Below the pieces are notes generated by a model, which had not been told where the DNA came from, did no database searches, and saw only the letters and a list, made by a program, of their open reading frames with translations. A stretch of DNA of 39,735 nucleotides, taken from the NCBI RefSeq assembly GCF_000422265.1, contig NZ_AULL01000003.1, positions 1 through 39,735 on the forward strand, given 5' to 3'. Positions 23,721 to 33,000 of the stretch are shown here, one piece after another; the first letter of the stretch is position 1; each line of letters opens with the position of its first letter. The translations under genes and the position numbers were made by a program. The DNA is from Kaistella palustris DSM 21579. GTDB taxonomy: Bacteria > Bacteroidota > Bacteroidia > Flavobacteriales > Weeksellaceae.

Positions 23721-24557
23721 ATGAATTTAGGAAAAATTGGAGCAGTTCTGGGTGTGGCAGTTATGCTGACCTCCTGCGTGAGCCAAAAGAAGTTTGACGC
23801 TTTAAACGAAAATTACAACCAGTGTATTACCAATGTTGGTGAAAGACAACGTGAAATTCAGGATCTTAAAGGAACCAATGCCGGACTGACAAGTGAAAAC
23901 GCGCTGTTGAACCGCCAGAATGAAGCGCTGAAAACATCACTTGATGCCTGCCTTTCCAATACCGGAAAAGGTTCTGCAAATATCGACAAGCTTATTGGCG
24001 AGATCAATTCCTCCAACAAATACATCAAACAACTTATTTCAACCAACGCGAAAAATGACAGCTTAAACCTGGCACTTTCAAACAAACTGAAACGCTCGCT
24101 GGATAACCTTGCTGACAACGATGTGCAGGTGAAAGTTCTGAAAGGTGTGGTGATGATCTCACTTTCCGACAAAATGCTTTACAAAACTGGTGACTACAAT
24201 GTATTGCCTGCCGCACAGGACGTTCTGGGTAAAGTAGCGCAGGTGATCAACGATTACGATACTTACTCCGTACTCATCGAAGGTAATACCGATAATGTGC
24301 CGCTGAATTCTGCAAATCTGCCGAAAGACAACTGGGATCTTTCTGCCCTTCGTGCCACTTCTATGGCCAAAATCCTGCAAACAAAATTCGGTGTGAATCC
24401 CGCAAGAATTACCGCAGGCGGCCGCTCGGAATACAATCCGAAAACCACGAATGCTTCGGTTTCCGGCAGAGCGGAAAACAGAAGAACCGAAATCATCATT
24501 ATGCCTAAGCTTGATGAGTTCATGAAACTGATGGATATCGCGCCGGTTAAAAACTAA
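23721..24557 (+). CDS. OmpA-family lipoprotein with peptidoglycan-binding domain
   Basis: This 278-residue protein has a lipobox (LTSC, Cys about 19). A coiled-coil-rich segment (about 25-125) follows with heptad-like runs such as LTSENALLNRQNEALKTSLD. The C-terminal OmpA-like domain (about 145-270) includes VLIEGNTDNVPLN, WDLSALRATSMAKIL, ARITAGGRSEYNP and GRAENRRTEIII. The NR..R motif and acidic residues bind diaminopimelate in peptidoglycan. It should tether the outer membrane to the cell wall. The layout resembles flavobacterial OmpA/MotB-type lipoproteins rather than a beta-barrel OmpA. It is followed by a very strong terminator. Confidence 0.92.
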   Translation: MNLGKIGAVLGVAVMLTSCVSQKKFDALNENYNQCITNVGERQREIQDLKGTNAGLTSENALLNRQNEALKTSLDACLSNTGKGSANIDKLIGEINSSNKYIKQLISTNAKNDSLNLALSNKLKRSLDNLADNDVQVKVLKGVVMISLSDKMLYKTGDYNVLPAAQDVLGKVAQVINDYDTYSVLIEGNTDNVPLNSANLPKDNWDLSALRATSMAKILQTKFGVNPARITAGGRSEYNPKTTNASVSGRAENRRTEIIIMPKLDEFMKLMDIAPVKN

Positions 24558-24579
24558 TCTTCGCATTCTATATATATAC

Positions 24580-24616
24580 AGCGCTGTTAGAGCTCCGAGC
24601 TCTAACAGCGCTTTTT
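24580..24616 (+). terminator. Strong terminator after the OmpA-like gene
   Basis: A perfect 15-bp stem, AGCGCTGTTAGAGCT (24580-24594) with its complement (24598-24612), has a 3-base loop and a T-run. Confidence 0.93.
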
Positions 24617-24655
24617 GTTTTAAATTCTTAAATTTGACTTCATATTTAGAATACC

Positions 24656-25303
24656 ATGAGTTTTTTTGAAGAAAAATGTCCGGAAATGGACCGCTATCTC
24701 GAAAGTCACGCCTCCGCGGAACCGGAAATGCTGAAAAGGCTGCGGAAAGAAACCTTTCAGAAAACCACACAGCCACACATGATCTCGGGTTATCAGCAGG
24801 GACGTTTATTGACCATTTTTTCGAAAATGTTGCGGCCCCAACGTATTCTCGAGATCGGCACATTTACGGGTTATGCCACTTTATGTCTCGCCGAAGGATT
24901 GACTGAATCCGGTAAGATCACGACCTTAGACATTAATGAAGACCTTGCATATCTGCCGCGAAAATATTTTAGTGAGAGTAAATTCAACGCACAGATCGAT
25001 TTTCAGATCGTAAATGCCCTGGATTTTTTACAGGATACAACTGATGTTTTTGATCTCGTTTTTATTGATGCTGATAAAGAAAATTATACCGAATATTTTA
25101 CTCTCTTAAAACCACTTTTACAAAGCGGTTCTGTAATAATTTTTGATAATGTACTCTGGTACGGAAAAGTTTTGGAAGAGAATCCCGATAAAAAATCCAC
25201 GCAGAAAATTCAGGAACTAAACGATATGATCGCGAAAGACAGCGATTTCGAAAATCTTATTTTACCTTTACGCGACGGTGTAAATCTGCTCCGGAAAATT
25301 TAA
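24656..25303 (+). CDS. O-methyltransferase, class I SAM-dependent (COMT/YrrM-like)
   Basis: This 215-residue protein has the O-methyltransferase family 3 layout: an N-terminal helical lid, motif I ILEIGTFTGYATLCLAEGL (about 65-83), LDINEDLAYLPRKYF with the SAM-ribose acid, DLVFIDADKENYTEYF (about 135-150) with metal-binding Asp residues, and IIFDNVLWYGKV. Such enzymes methylate catechol-type or wobble-uridine substrates in a metal-dependent way. The true substrate here is unknown; YrrM-like TrmR tRNA methylation is one option. A TAAATTTG box (24629-24636) lies 20 bp upstream. It begins a run of same-strand genes that continues through the NlpC/P60 protein to waaA. Confidence 0.9.
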   Translation: MSFFEEKCPEMDRYLESHASAEPEMLKRLRKETFQKTTQPHMISGYQQGRLLTIFSKMLRPQRILEIGTFTGYATLCLAEGLTESGKITTLDINEDLAYLPRKYFSESKFNAQIDFQIVNALDFLQDTTDVFDLVFIDADKENYTEYFTLLKPLLQSGSVIIFDNVLWYGKVLEENPDKKSTQKIQELNDMIAKDSDFENLILPLRDGVNLLRKI

Positions 25304-25321
25304 TACTCAGAGTTTGTTAGC

Positions 25322-26038
25322 ATGAATAAAGGAATTTGTAAAGTTTCAGTCGCGCCGCTTCGGGCCGAAGCCTCGCATCAGTCGGAAATGACCTCGCAGT
25401 TGCTTTACGGTGAAACACTGGATATTCTGCAGACCGGCCGCAGATTTTTGAAAATTAAAATGCACTTTGACGGCTACGAAGGCTGGGTTGACGCACAACA
25501 GATCGCCACACTTTCCGACACGGATTTTGCCGCCCGCAAATGTACAGTTGCCACACAGCCGGTTGGGATCTATGAACTGGCAGACGGACAAACCTTGCTT
25601 TCCATAGGTAGCGACATTAATTCTAAAACCGATATTACGCTGGAAGGTCCGACCTGCGAGACTGTTTCAAACACTGCAAAGCTGTTTTTAAACGTGCCTT
25701 ACTTATGGAGTGGCCGCAGTTTTTTCGGTATCGACTGCAGTGGATTTGTACAGATGGTGTTCAAATTGCACGGTGTGTCCCTGCCACGGGATTCCCGCCA
25801 ACAGGCCGAAATGGGCGAAGTTCTGAGTTTTATAGAAGAAAGTAAACCCGGTGATCTTGCTTTTTTCGATAATGACGAAGGCGTGATCACTCATGTCGGC
25901 ATCATGCTGCAGGATCAGAAGATTATTCACGCGTACGGCAAAGTCCGTATCGATTCGCTGGATTCTTCGGGTATTTTTAATGAAGAGCTGAAAAAACATA
26001 CGCATAAATTGCGGTTTCTGAGAAGTATATTTGGATAA
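25322..26038 (+). CDS. NlpC/P60 (C40) peptidase with N-terminal SH3-like domain
   Basis: This 238-residue protein has an SH3-like half (about 1-70, with YEGWVDAQQ) and a C-terminal NlpC/P60 domain (about 118-238). The catalytic Cys is in GIDCSGFVQMVF, the catalytic His in ITHVGIML and a third polar His in IIHAYGKV. PGDLAFF is also typical. These enzymes cut D-gamma-glutamyl-diaminopimelate bonds in peptidoglycan peptides. No signal peptide is evident, so it may act in cytoplasmic recycling of muropeptides, as proposed for flavobacterial homologues of YkfC. It starts 18 bp after the O-methyltransferase stop, consistent with an operon. Confidence 0.92.
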   Translation: MNKGICKVSVAPLRAEASHQSEMTSQLLYGETLDILQTGRRFLKIKMHFDGYEGWVDAQQIATLSDTDFAARKCTVATQPVGIYELADGQTLLSIGSDINSKTDITLEGPTCETVSNTAKLFLNVPYLWSGRSFFGIDCSGFVQMVFKLHGVSLPRDSRQQAEMGEVLSFIEESKPGDLAFFDNDEGVITHVGIMLQDQKIIHAYGKVRIDSLDSSGIFNEELKKHTHKLRFLRSIFG

Positions 26039-26039
26039 G

Positions 26040-26525
26040 ATGAAAGCACTTTCCTTTTTCCTGAAGATAATTGCCTTTGGAATTCTGATTTTTATCTGGG
26101 ATTATATCTTCATTCATTATCGTGAGCTTCCGGCGGTTATTCCGGTGCATTTTGATCTTCAGGGAAATGCTGACGGTTATGGAACTAAAATGCTGGTCTG
26201 GCTGGAGGCCGGCATCGCGGCTGTACTGTATTTTTTTCTGTTTTATCTTTCTAAAAACAGTGAGTCTGTTTTATTGAATCTACCGGCAAACATTAAAGAA
26301 AATCCGCAGACCGCTGAAATTGCTGTCGATGGTCTTAACATCTTGGTAATGATTGTTTTTGCAGTCATAACTTACGAAAGCATTCAGGTGGGACTGAGTA
26401 TGCAGAAGGGTTTAGGAACCGCGAGTAATTATATTTTGGGTGGGATTTTTCTGTATGTCGCTGTAATTTTAATTTATTCGTGGCAGCTTTCCCGCAGGGC
26501 TAACGCACAAAACCAAGAACTGTGA
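26040..26525 (+). CDS. DUF1648-like membrane protein
   Basis: This 161-residue protein has four hydrophobic segments (about 5-25, 55-75, 100-120, 132-155). The motif ELPAVIPVHFDLQGNADGYG (about 27-46) is the DUF1648 signature (normally PxxIPxHxxxxGxxxxxG), also found in SdpI-like immunity proteins. The function of the stand-alone form is not known. The ATG at 26040 follows the NlpC/P60 stop by one base; an earlier TTG would overlap that gene. The GTG of waaA overlaps its stop (GTGA), so translation is coupled. Confidence 0.82.
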   Translation: MKALSFFLKIIAFGILIFIWDYIFIHYRELPAVIPVHFDLQGNADGYGTKMLVWLEAGIAAVLYFFLFYLSKNSESVLLNLPANIKENPQTAEIAVDGLNILVMIVFAVITYESIQVGLSMQKGLGTASNYILGGIFLYVAVILIYSWQLSRRANAQNQEL

Positions 26526-27772
26526 TCCATTTTTACAACTTCTTTATACGTTTGCTTGTTGCATCGATGAAAATTGGTGCCGTCTTCAATTATAAACTGA
26601 AAAAAGGACTGGCCGGCCGGCGCCAGAGCTGCGATCTGGTAAAAGCAAATTTATCACCCATTGATAAAGTCATCTGGATGCACGCTGCAAGCCTGGGCGA
26701 ATATGAACAGGGACTGCCGGTCCTGGAGAAACTTAAAGCCAGCCTTCCGGACCGTAAAATTCTGATCACTTTTTTTTCACCGTCAGGATATGATCAGGTC
26801 ATTAAAAAAAATACAATTGCAGATGTGGTTTGTTACCTGCCTTTCGATACCGAAAACTGGGTTCAGGAATTCACCGCAAACTTTAAAACTGAAATATTTT
26901 TCACAGTTAAATATGACTATTGGTATCATCTGCTGAGAAATCTCAGGGAAAACGGCGCAAATGTTTTTGTAGTGTCCGCACTTTTTTATGAAACCCAGGT
27001 TTTCTTCAAAGCTTATGGGAAATGGTTTGTAAAGCAGTTGAAGCGCAACGTGGACTGGTTTTTTCACCAGACCTCACATTCTACCGCTTTGGCGAAAGGA
27101 ATCGGGCTGAAAAATTCTTCAACCGCAGGTGACACGCGTTACGACAGAGTGAAGAAATTGCGCGACGGTGATACTTTTCTGAATTTTATTGATGAATTTA
27201 AGCAGGAGGACAAAACGGTGGTATTCGGCAGTTCCTGGGAATCAGAAGAGAGGCTGGCAGAATTATTAGCCGCTAAATCGCGCGATGTAAAACTCATTAT
27301 TGCACCACACGACCTGAAAAGGGTGGCACATTTGAAAACCATTTTTCCTACGGCAATTTTATATTCGCAAATCGAAAATGGCACGGTGAAAAATTTTCAC
27401 AATTCGCGCATTCTTATTATCGACTGTATAGGTTTGCTTTCGCGGCTTTACAGTTATGCCGATGTCGCGGTGATAGGTGGTGGTTTTCATGCAAAAGGAC
27501 TCCATAATATTCTGGAGGCTGCCACTTTTGGAATACCTGTTTTTTTCGGAAATCAGTACACCAAGAATCCGGAAGCTGACGAGATTATTGCACGTAATGC
27601 CGGCAAGTCATTTGAAGACGAGTTTTTCGCGGCCGCTTATATTTTAGGACTTTTAGGAGATGATGCGGCGCTGAAAAGTATGGGTAAAAATGCGCAGACT
27701 TTTATTGATGAACAGCCAAATGCCTCGCAGTTTATTACCGACCAGATCTTAAGGAATACACACGGGATATAA
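26522..27772 (+). CDS. waaA: 3-deoxy-D-manno-octulosonic acid (Kdo) transferase
   Basis: This 416-residue GT-B glycosyltransferase begins with a membrane-anchoring segment, then GLAGRR and WMHAASLGEYEQGLPVLEKL (about 51-70) with the proposed catalytic Glu in LGEYE. The C-terminal half contains VVFGSSWESEER, LIIAPHDLKRV and VAVIGGGFHAKGLHNILEAATF, which form the CMP-Kdo site. It adds Kdo to lipid IVA during lipopolysaccharide inner-core synthesis at the cytoplasmic face. The start is GTG at 26522, overlapping the previous stop. The next ATG is at 26567 and would shorten the anchor. No terminator is evident right after it. Confidence 0.94.
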   Translation: MIHFYNFFIRLLVASMKIGAVFNYKLKKGLAGRRQSCDLVKANLSPIDKVIWMHAASLGEYEQGLPVLEKLKASLPDRKILITFFSPSGYDQVIKKNTIADVVCYLPFDTENWVQEFTANFKTEIFFTVKYDYWYHLLRNLRENGANVFVVSALFYETQVFFKAYGKWFVKQLKRNVDWFFHQTSHSTALAKGIGLKNSSTAGDTRYDRVKKLRDGDTFLNFIDEFKQEDKTVVFGSSWESEERLAELLAAKSRDVKLIIAPHDLKRVAHLKTIFPTAILYSQIENGTVKNFHNSRILIIDCIGLLSRLYSYADVAVIGGGFHAKGLHNILEAATFGIPVFFGNQYTKNPEADEIIARNAGKSFEDEFFAAAYILGLLGDDAALKSMGKNAQTFIDEQPNASQFITDQILRNTHGI

Positions 27773-27864
27773 TCTCATCAAACCCCTTTTACTAAAGTTG
27801 CTCTCACGCGGATAACAGATCTCCCAATTGATTTCGGAATTTTTCTAGTCTTTGCGTAGCGCGT

Positions 27865-28476
27865 TTATTTTAAAAGTCCGTCCATTTTTAATCCTTTTAA
27901 GATATGGTCGATGTCGTCGGGAATTACGTCGGGATTTAACCAGCTTAAGAACAGGCCGTTGTGTAATGCAAGATCTTCTAAAGCATTGTTTTGTAATATT
28001 TGCGTCCGAACATCCTGAAAATTCGCCCTTAGTTCCAGATAATAATCACTGTCTAGTTTTTTAGTCAGTACCATTGCGCGGAAAAGTTTGTTCAGAAAAT
28101 AAATGTAAAGTTTGTAGTGGTCGCCGCTTTTAGGAAGATTCTTCAGCGTTTCACTCATCAAAAGAAGGTTTAGGGAGACTTCACCAAATTTATCTGTTGT
28201 AATTTTCACGTGTTCGGTGATTTTCGCGCTGATCTTTCGCAAGGCAGGAAGAAAATATTTGGTTCGGCCATATTTTGTTGAAGCGTATTTTACTTCTGTT
28301 TTTATTAATTCTTCGAGCGCATCTCTTTTCTCATCCACAGTTTCCTCATCGATGAGTTCAAAATAAAGCCGGTGCGCCAGGATCCGGTCCTTTCGCAGCA
28401 GGCGGATTATGAGTTTATCTTTTTCTTTTGAGCTAAAGTTCGAGATCGCTTCCTTAAACTCTTTTGAAAATTCCAT
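27865..28476 (-). CDS. Conserved hypothetical helical protein, partner of the GT2 gene
   Basis: I do not recognise this 203-residue protein. It is soluble, predicted mostly alpha-helical and rich in Lys, Leu and Glu, with phrases such as KDKLIIRLLRKDRILAHRLYFEL and LPALRKISAKITEHVKITTDKFGEV (each only in part diagnostic). No signal peptide or catalytic motif is seen. Its ATG overlaps the stop of the glycosyltransferase gene by one base (TAATG), so the two are translationally coupled and may work together. The regular helices suggest a structural or regulatory role in the cytoplasm. Confidence 0.75.
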   Translation of the reverse strand: MEFSKEFKEAISNFSSKEKDKLIIRLLRKDRILAHRLYFELIDEETVDEKRDALEELIKTEVKYASTKYGRTKYFLPALRKISAKITEHVKITTDKFGEVSLNLLLMSETLKNLPKSGDHYKLYIYFLNKLFRAMVLTKKLDSDYYLELRANFQDVRTQILQNNALEDLALHNGLFLSWLNPDVIPDDIDHILKGLKMDGLLK

Positions 28477-29228
28477 TAATTAAAAAATTTTGAATATTTC
28501 ATAAATCCATTTAAAGCCCAGTTAGCAGTATAATAGAGCGACTTTATGGTAGAAAATTTCATATAGTCTTTATATACAAGGTATTGGTCTTTCATAATAT
28601 GCGTTTTTTTACGGGAAATACTGGTAGCGTGCATTCGGTATTTTGCCAGCGTTCTGTTCAGTGGTTTGCCTACAGGTATTTTTTTGAGCAAATTGAGCCA
28701 CATCACATGATCCTCACGTTTGCTGCCAGCCGGGAAATATACTTTGCCCACTCTTTCGGAATCATACATTGAACTTAAGAGCGACAGCCGGCACGTTTTC
28801 AGTAGGTTATAAAAAGTCACTTCCTTATCTGCTTTAAAATCCGCGATTTCTGGATTTAAATTTTCATCGCAGCGTGCGTAGTTAGAGTAGGCGAGTTCGG
28901 CTTTTTCCTTTATCATGAACGAGATCATTTCTTCCAGAAAAGTCGGCTCCCAATAATCGTCTGCATCTAAAAAAGTGATATACCGGCCAGAGGCTTTTTC
29001 AAGAGAGATGTTGCGCGCCCGTCCTGCGCCACCATTTTGGTCGGAACATGTGATTTTTATTCGATGATCATTCAGATTTGTTAATATGGCGGCGGAGTTA
29101 TCGGTGGATCCGTCGTCTGTTACCAACCATTCCCAATCGGAAAAGGTCTGGGAGAGCACCGAGTTCGCTGTTTCTTGCAGAAACCTGGCGGAGTTATAAA
29201 CCGGCGTGATAATGGAAACCTGAGGCAT
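28476..29228 (-). CDS. Family 2 glycosyltransferase
   Basis: This 250-residue GT-A enzyme opens with VSIITPVYNSARFLQETANS, then WEWLVTDDGSTDNSAAIL and YITFLDADDYWEP, in which the DDGS and DAD motifs bind nucleotide-sugar and metal. GSKREDHVMWLNLLKK supplies the later acidic residue. It lacks a membrane segment and resembles WcaA/EpsJ-type transferases that add sugars to polysaccharide or lipid-linked chains. I chose the ATG at 29228; a TTG 18 bp upstream is less likely, since a TATATTTG box (29251-29244, minus) lies 15 bp before the ATG. It is co-translated with a helical hypothetical protein. Confidence 0.9.
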   Translation of the reverse strand: MPQVSIITPVYNSARFLQETANSVLSQTFSDWEWLVTDDGSTDNSAAILTNLNDHRIKITCSDQNGGAGRARNISLEKASGRYITFLDADDYWEPTFLEEMISFMIKEKAELAYSNYARCDENLNPEIADFKADKEVTFYNLLKTCRLSLLSSMYDSERVGKVYFPAGSKREDHVMWLNLLKKIPVGKPLNRTLAKYRMHATSISRKKTHIMKDQYLVYKDYMKFSTIKSLYYTANWALNGFMKYSKFFN

Positions 29229-29329
29229 AAAATGGTGTTGCTGCAAATATATAAATATAATTACGCAGTGTTATATGTGGCATAATACTTGAACAAAATT
29301 TTTTGTATTAATCCCTAAAAATCAGCAAA

Positions 29330-29866
29330 ATGAAACCTAAAGCCAATCAATTTTACAGTAGAAGCTGCATGAGTTTGTACCAAAAAATATTATATCTGCC
29401 ACTTCTGCTTTTAATGATGTTTTTCACAGTATCATCGTGCCGAAGTGATGATAACAGTGATGAACAGCAAACCGCTACAGAAAATCTTCTTGGGATCTGG
29501 CAGCCGTACAGATTTAATCAAACCGCAACTTTAAATTCGGGAACTTATAATCAGACGACAGATTATACGATATGCCAGCAAAAAAGCCGCATTTACTTCA
29601 GCGAAAATAATATGGGTTCTACAAAGCTTTATGGTGAAGAAAACGGTAATTGCGTCATGCAAAGCAATGATAATTTTACATTTTCGTATGATGCGCAAAC
29701 CAAAGCCTTAACCATCACAAACAGCGATGGAACCACACAAACCGGAACGGTAATTCGGTTAACAGAAAGTGAACTGGTCTACGAACTTACCGGAACCTAT
29801 GATTTTCAAGGGCAGACAAATGTCGCGGTTAAAACCACAATTTATGCCCGAAAAACAAAGGATTAA
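29330..29866 (+). CDS. Lipocalin-like lipoprotein
   Basis: This 178-residue protein has a long hydrophobic leader and a lipobox TVSSC (Cys about 37 from the first Met). The start may be the second ATG (MSLYQKILYLPLL), which would give a more normal signal length. The mature domain begins NLLGIWQPYRFNQT, the usual opening of lipocalin-like (Lipocalin_4/5-type) flavobacterial proteins, and continues as an up-and-down beta-barrel with LTITNSDGTTQTGTVIRLTE. The ligand is unknown. A terminator follows. Confidence 0.78.
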   Translation: MKPKANQFYSRSCMSLYQKILYLPLLLLMMFFTVSSCRSDDNSDEQQTATENLLGIWQPYRFNQTATLNSGTYNQTTDYTICQQKSRIYFSENNMGSTKLYGEENGNCVMQSNDNFTFSYDAQTKALTITNSDGTTQTGTVIRLTESELVYELTGTYDFQGQTNVAVKTTIYARKTKD

Positions 29867-29893
29867 ATTTATGTATTTATCCAAAAGACCTAC

Positions 29894-29924
29894 AATCCCT
29901 GCTTTTATTAAGTAGGGATTTTTC
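29894..29924 (+). terminator. Terminator after the lipocalin-like gene
   Basis: AATCCCT (29894-29900) and AGGGATT (29914-29920), with a 13-base loop and a T-run. Confidence 0.8.
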
Positions 29925-30011
29925 GTTTCAAAAATCCTAAATTTGTCATTCCCTATTTGGGAGTGTGAAGAGCGGCTTTCGGGCAGATTACAACGGAAAT
30001 ACGATTAAATA

Positions 30012-33000
30012 ATGTTTTACGACCATCAGTCAATCCAGAAAAAATGGCAGGAATTCTGGGAAAAGGATCAAACCTACAAAACCTCCAACAGTACCGATAA
30101 AGAAAAATTTTATGTGCTGGATATGTTTCCATATCCTTCCGGTGCAGGTTTGCATGTCGGTCACCCGCTCGGCTACATTGCCTCCGACATCTATGCACGG
30201 TATAAACGCCACGAGGGATTTAACGTGCTTCATCCCATCGGTTATGATTCCTTTGGCTTGCCCGCAGAGCAATACGCTATTCAGACGGGAACGCATCCCG
30301 CGTTGACCACCGAAGAAAATATTATACGTTACGAAGAACAACTCCGCCAGCTCGGTTTTTCATTTGACTGGAGCCGCGAAGTGCGTACATCCGATTCCTC
30401 ATTTTATAAATGGACGCAGTGGATATTTATTCAGCTTTTTCATTCGTGGTACAATAAAGCCACCGATAAAGCCGAACCTGTGCAGTCACTGATCCACCAT
30501 TTCGAAAAATACGGCAGCGAAAATCTTCTGGCCGTGCAGAGCGAGAATTTATCATTTACCGCATCGGAATGGAATGCAGCATCTGACATCGACAGACAGG
30601 ATATTCTGCTGAATTACCGCCTTGCTTACCGGGCAGAAACCACGGTGAACTGGTGTCCGGGCCTCGGAACAGTTCTTGCGAATGATGAAGTAAAGGACGG
30701 CAAATCCGAACGTGGCGGCTTCCCCGTTTTTCAAAAGAAAATGATGCAATGGAGTATGCGGATCACCGCCTATTCCGAAAGACTACTCAATGGATTGCAG
30801 GACCTGGACTGGCCGCAGCCGCTGAAAGATGCTCAGGAATACTGGATCGGTAAATCGCAGGGCGCGAAAGTTTCGTTCGAGGTCCTCACCCCAACCCTCT
30901 CCGAGGGAGAGGGCGCAATTTCTCCCACAAAAGCCAAACCCCGCTTTTTAACTGGCGGAGATCATTCTAAAATACTTCTTCAATATGCGAAAGGAATGCG
31001 CAAAAAGCCAACGAAAGCTGAAGATATACTGTGGCAGGCATTACGAAATAGAAGCCTCGGTGATAAATTCAGAAGGCAACACATTATTGAGGATTATATT
31101 GCCGACTTTGTATGTATTGAGAAAAAATTAGTCATTGAAGTAGACGGTGACTACCACAAGGCGCAGAGTGAAGCTGATGATTTACGAGAGCAGTATTTAA
31201 AATTTTACGGTTTTCAGCTGCTCCGGTTCTCTAATGAAGAGGTAGAGAAAAACACGGATCAGGTCCTGCAAAAAATTAAGAATCGGTTAGAACAGACTCT
31301 GGCTCCCTCTCCTTCGGAGAGGGCTGGGGTGAGGATTCCCGTTTTTACAACCCGTCCTGACACGATTTTTGGTGCAACATTTATGGTTTTGGCACCCGAA
31401 AATCCTTTGGTAGAAACTCTGATAAGCGAGGATCAGACGGCGGAAGTTCAGAATTATATTGAGCAGACTTCCAAAAAGACCGAGCGCGACCGCATGGCAG
31501 ATGTAAAAAATGTAAGCGGTGCTTTTACGGGCAGCTTTGCGCTGAATCCCTTCACTGGCGAAAAAATGCCGGTTTATATTTCAGATTATGTGCTGATGGG
31601 TTATGGAACAGGCGCTGTAATGGCTGTGCCCGCACATGATGAACGGGACCACAGATTCGCGAAGAAATTCGACCTGCCCATCGTGAATGTTATTGCCAAT
31701 GATGTAGACATTCAGGAGGTTTCTTTTGATTCCAAAGATTCTGTAGTCATTAATTCAGATTTCTTAAATGGTTTAAATTATGCCGAAGCAAAAAGCAGGA
31801 TCATCGGTGAGATAGAACGTCGCGGTATTGGGCATGGAACCACAAATTACCGGCAGCGCGACGCGATTTTTTCGCGCCAGCGGTATTGGGGCGAGCCTGT
31901 GCCAGTATATTTTAAAGAGGGAATGCCATATACGCTGCCAACTTCGGCCTTGCCGCTTGAGTTGCCGGAAGTGGAAAAATATCTTCCAACCGAAGATGGT
32001 GATCCGCCGCTGGGAAATGCAAAAAACTTTGCCTGGGATGAGCTGCACGGAAAAGTGGTTTCTACAGGTTTAATCGATGAGATTTCTGTTTTTCCGCTTG
32101 AACTGTCCACAATGCCCGGCTGGGCGGGGAGCTCGTGGTACTTCCTCCGCTATATGGATCCTGAAAACAGTGAGGTTTTCTTTAATAAAGATCTCTCCGA
32201 CTATTGGGGCCAGGTTGATCTGTACATTGGCGGCAGTGAACATGCGACAGGTCACCTGTTATATTCACGTTTTTGGAATATGTTCCTGAAGGATCGCGGC
32301 TACATTGAACATGATGAACCCTTCAAAAAACTCATCAACCAGGGAATGATTTTGGGGATGAGCGCGTTTGCTTTTAGGATTGAAGGCACAAATACGTATG
32401 TATCAAAAAATCTGGGATCAGGATACGATACTCAAAAAATCCATGTAGATGTGTCTTTACTGACGGGAACCTCAGACGAACTCGATATTGAAAAGTTCAG
32501 AAAATGGCGTCCGGAATTCGCTGCGGCAGAATTTATTTTGGAAGATGGTAAATATATTACCGAACGTGAAGTCGAAAAAATGTCCAAATCAAAATACAAT
32601 GTCGTGAATCCCGATGATATATGTGTAGAATATGGTGCCGACTGCTTACGTCTCTACGAAATGTTTCTGGGTCCGCTAGAGCAAAGTAAACCTTGGAATA
32701 CACAGGGCTTGAGCGGTGTTTACGGTTTTCTGAAAAAATTCTATAATCTTTATTTCAGCGGCGATATTTTCGAGGTAACTGAAGAGGAACCATCAAAAAT
32801 CGAGTATAAGGTGCTGCATACATTAATTAAAAAAGTATTGGCCGACCTGCAGAACTTCTCGTTCAATACTACTGTTTCCTCATTTATGATCGCTGTGAAT
32901 GAGTTTCAGAAAATAAATACCAACAAACGTAAAATTCTGGAACCGCTCGCAATATTGATTTCGCCGTATGCCCCCCATATCTGCGAAGAATTGTGGAGTA

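Noticed and set aside
24159..24863. Minus-strand 234-codon frame antisense to the OmpA-like and O-methyltransferase genes
   Set aside because: It overlaps two clear genes and a perfect terminator and lacks any recognisable domain.
30884..31334. Intein in leuS
   Set aside because: The insert lacks intein blocks (no N-terminal Cys/Ser block A, no HN-C/S/T end) and has inverted-repeat DNA ends instead.
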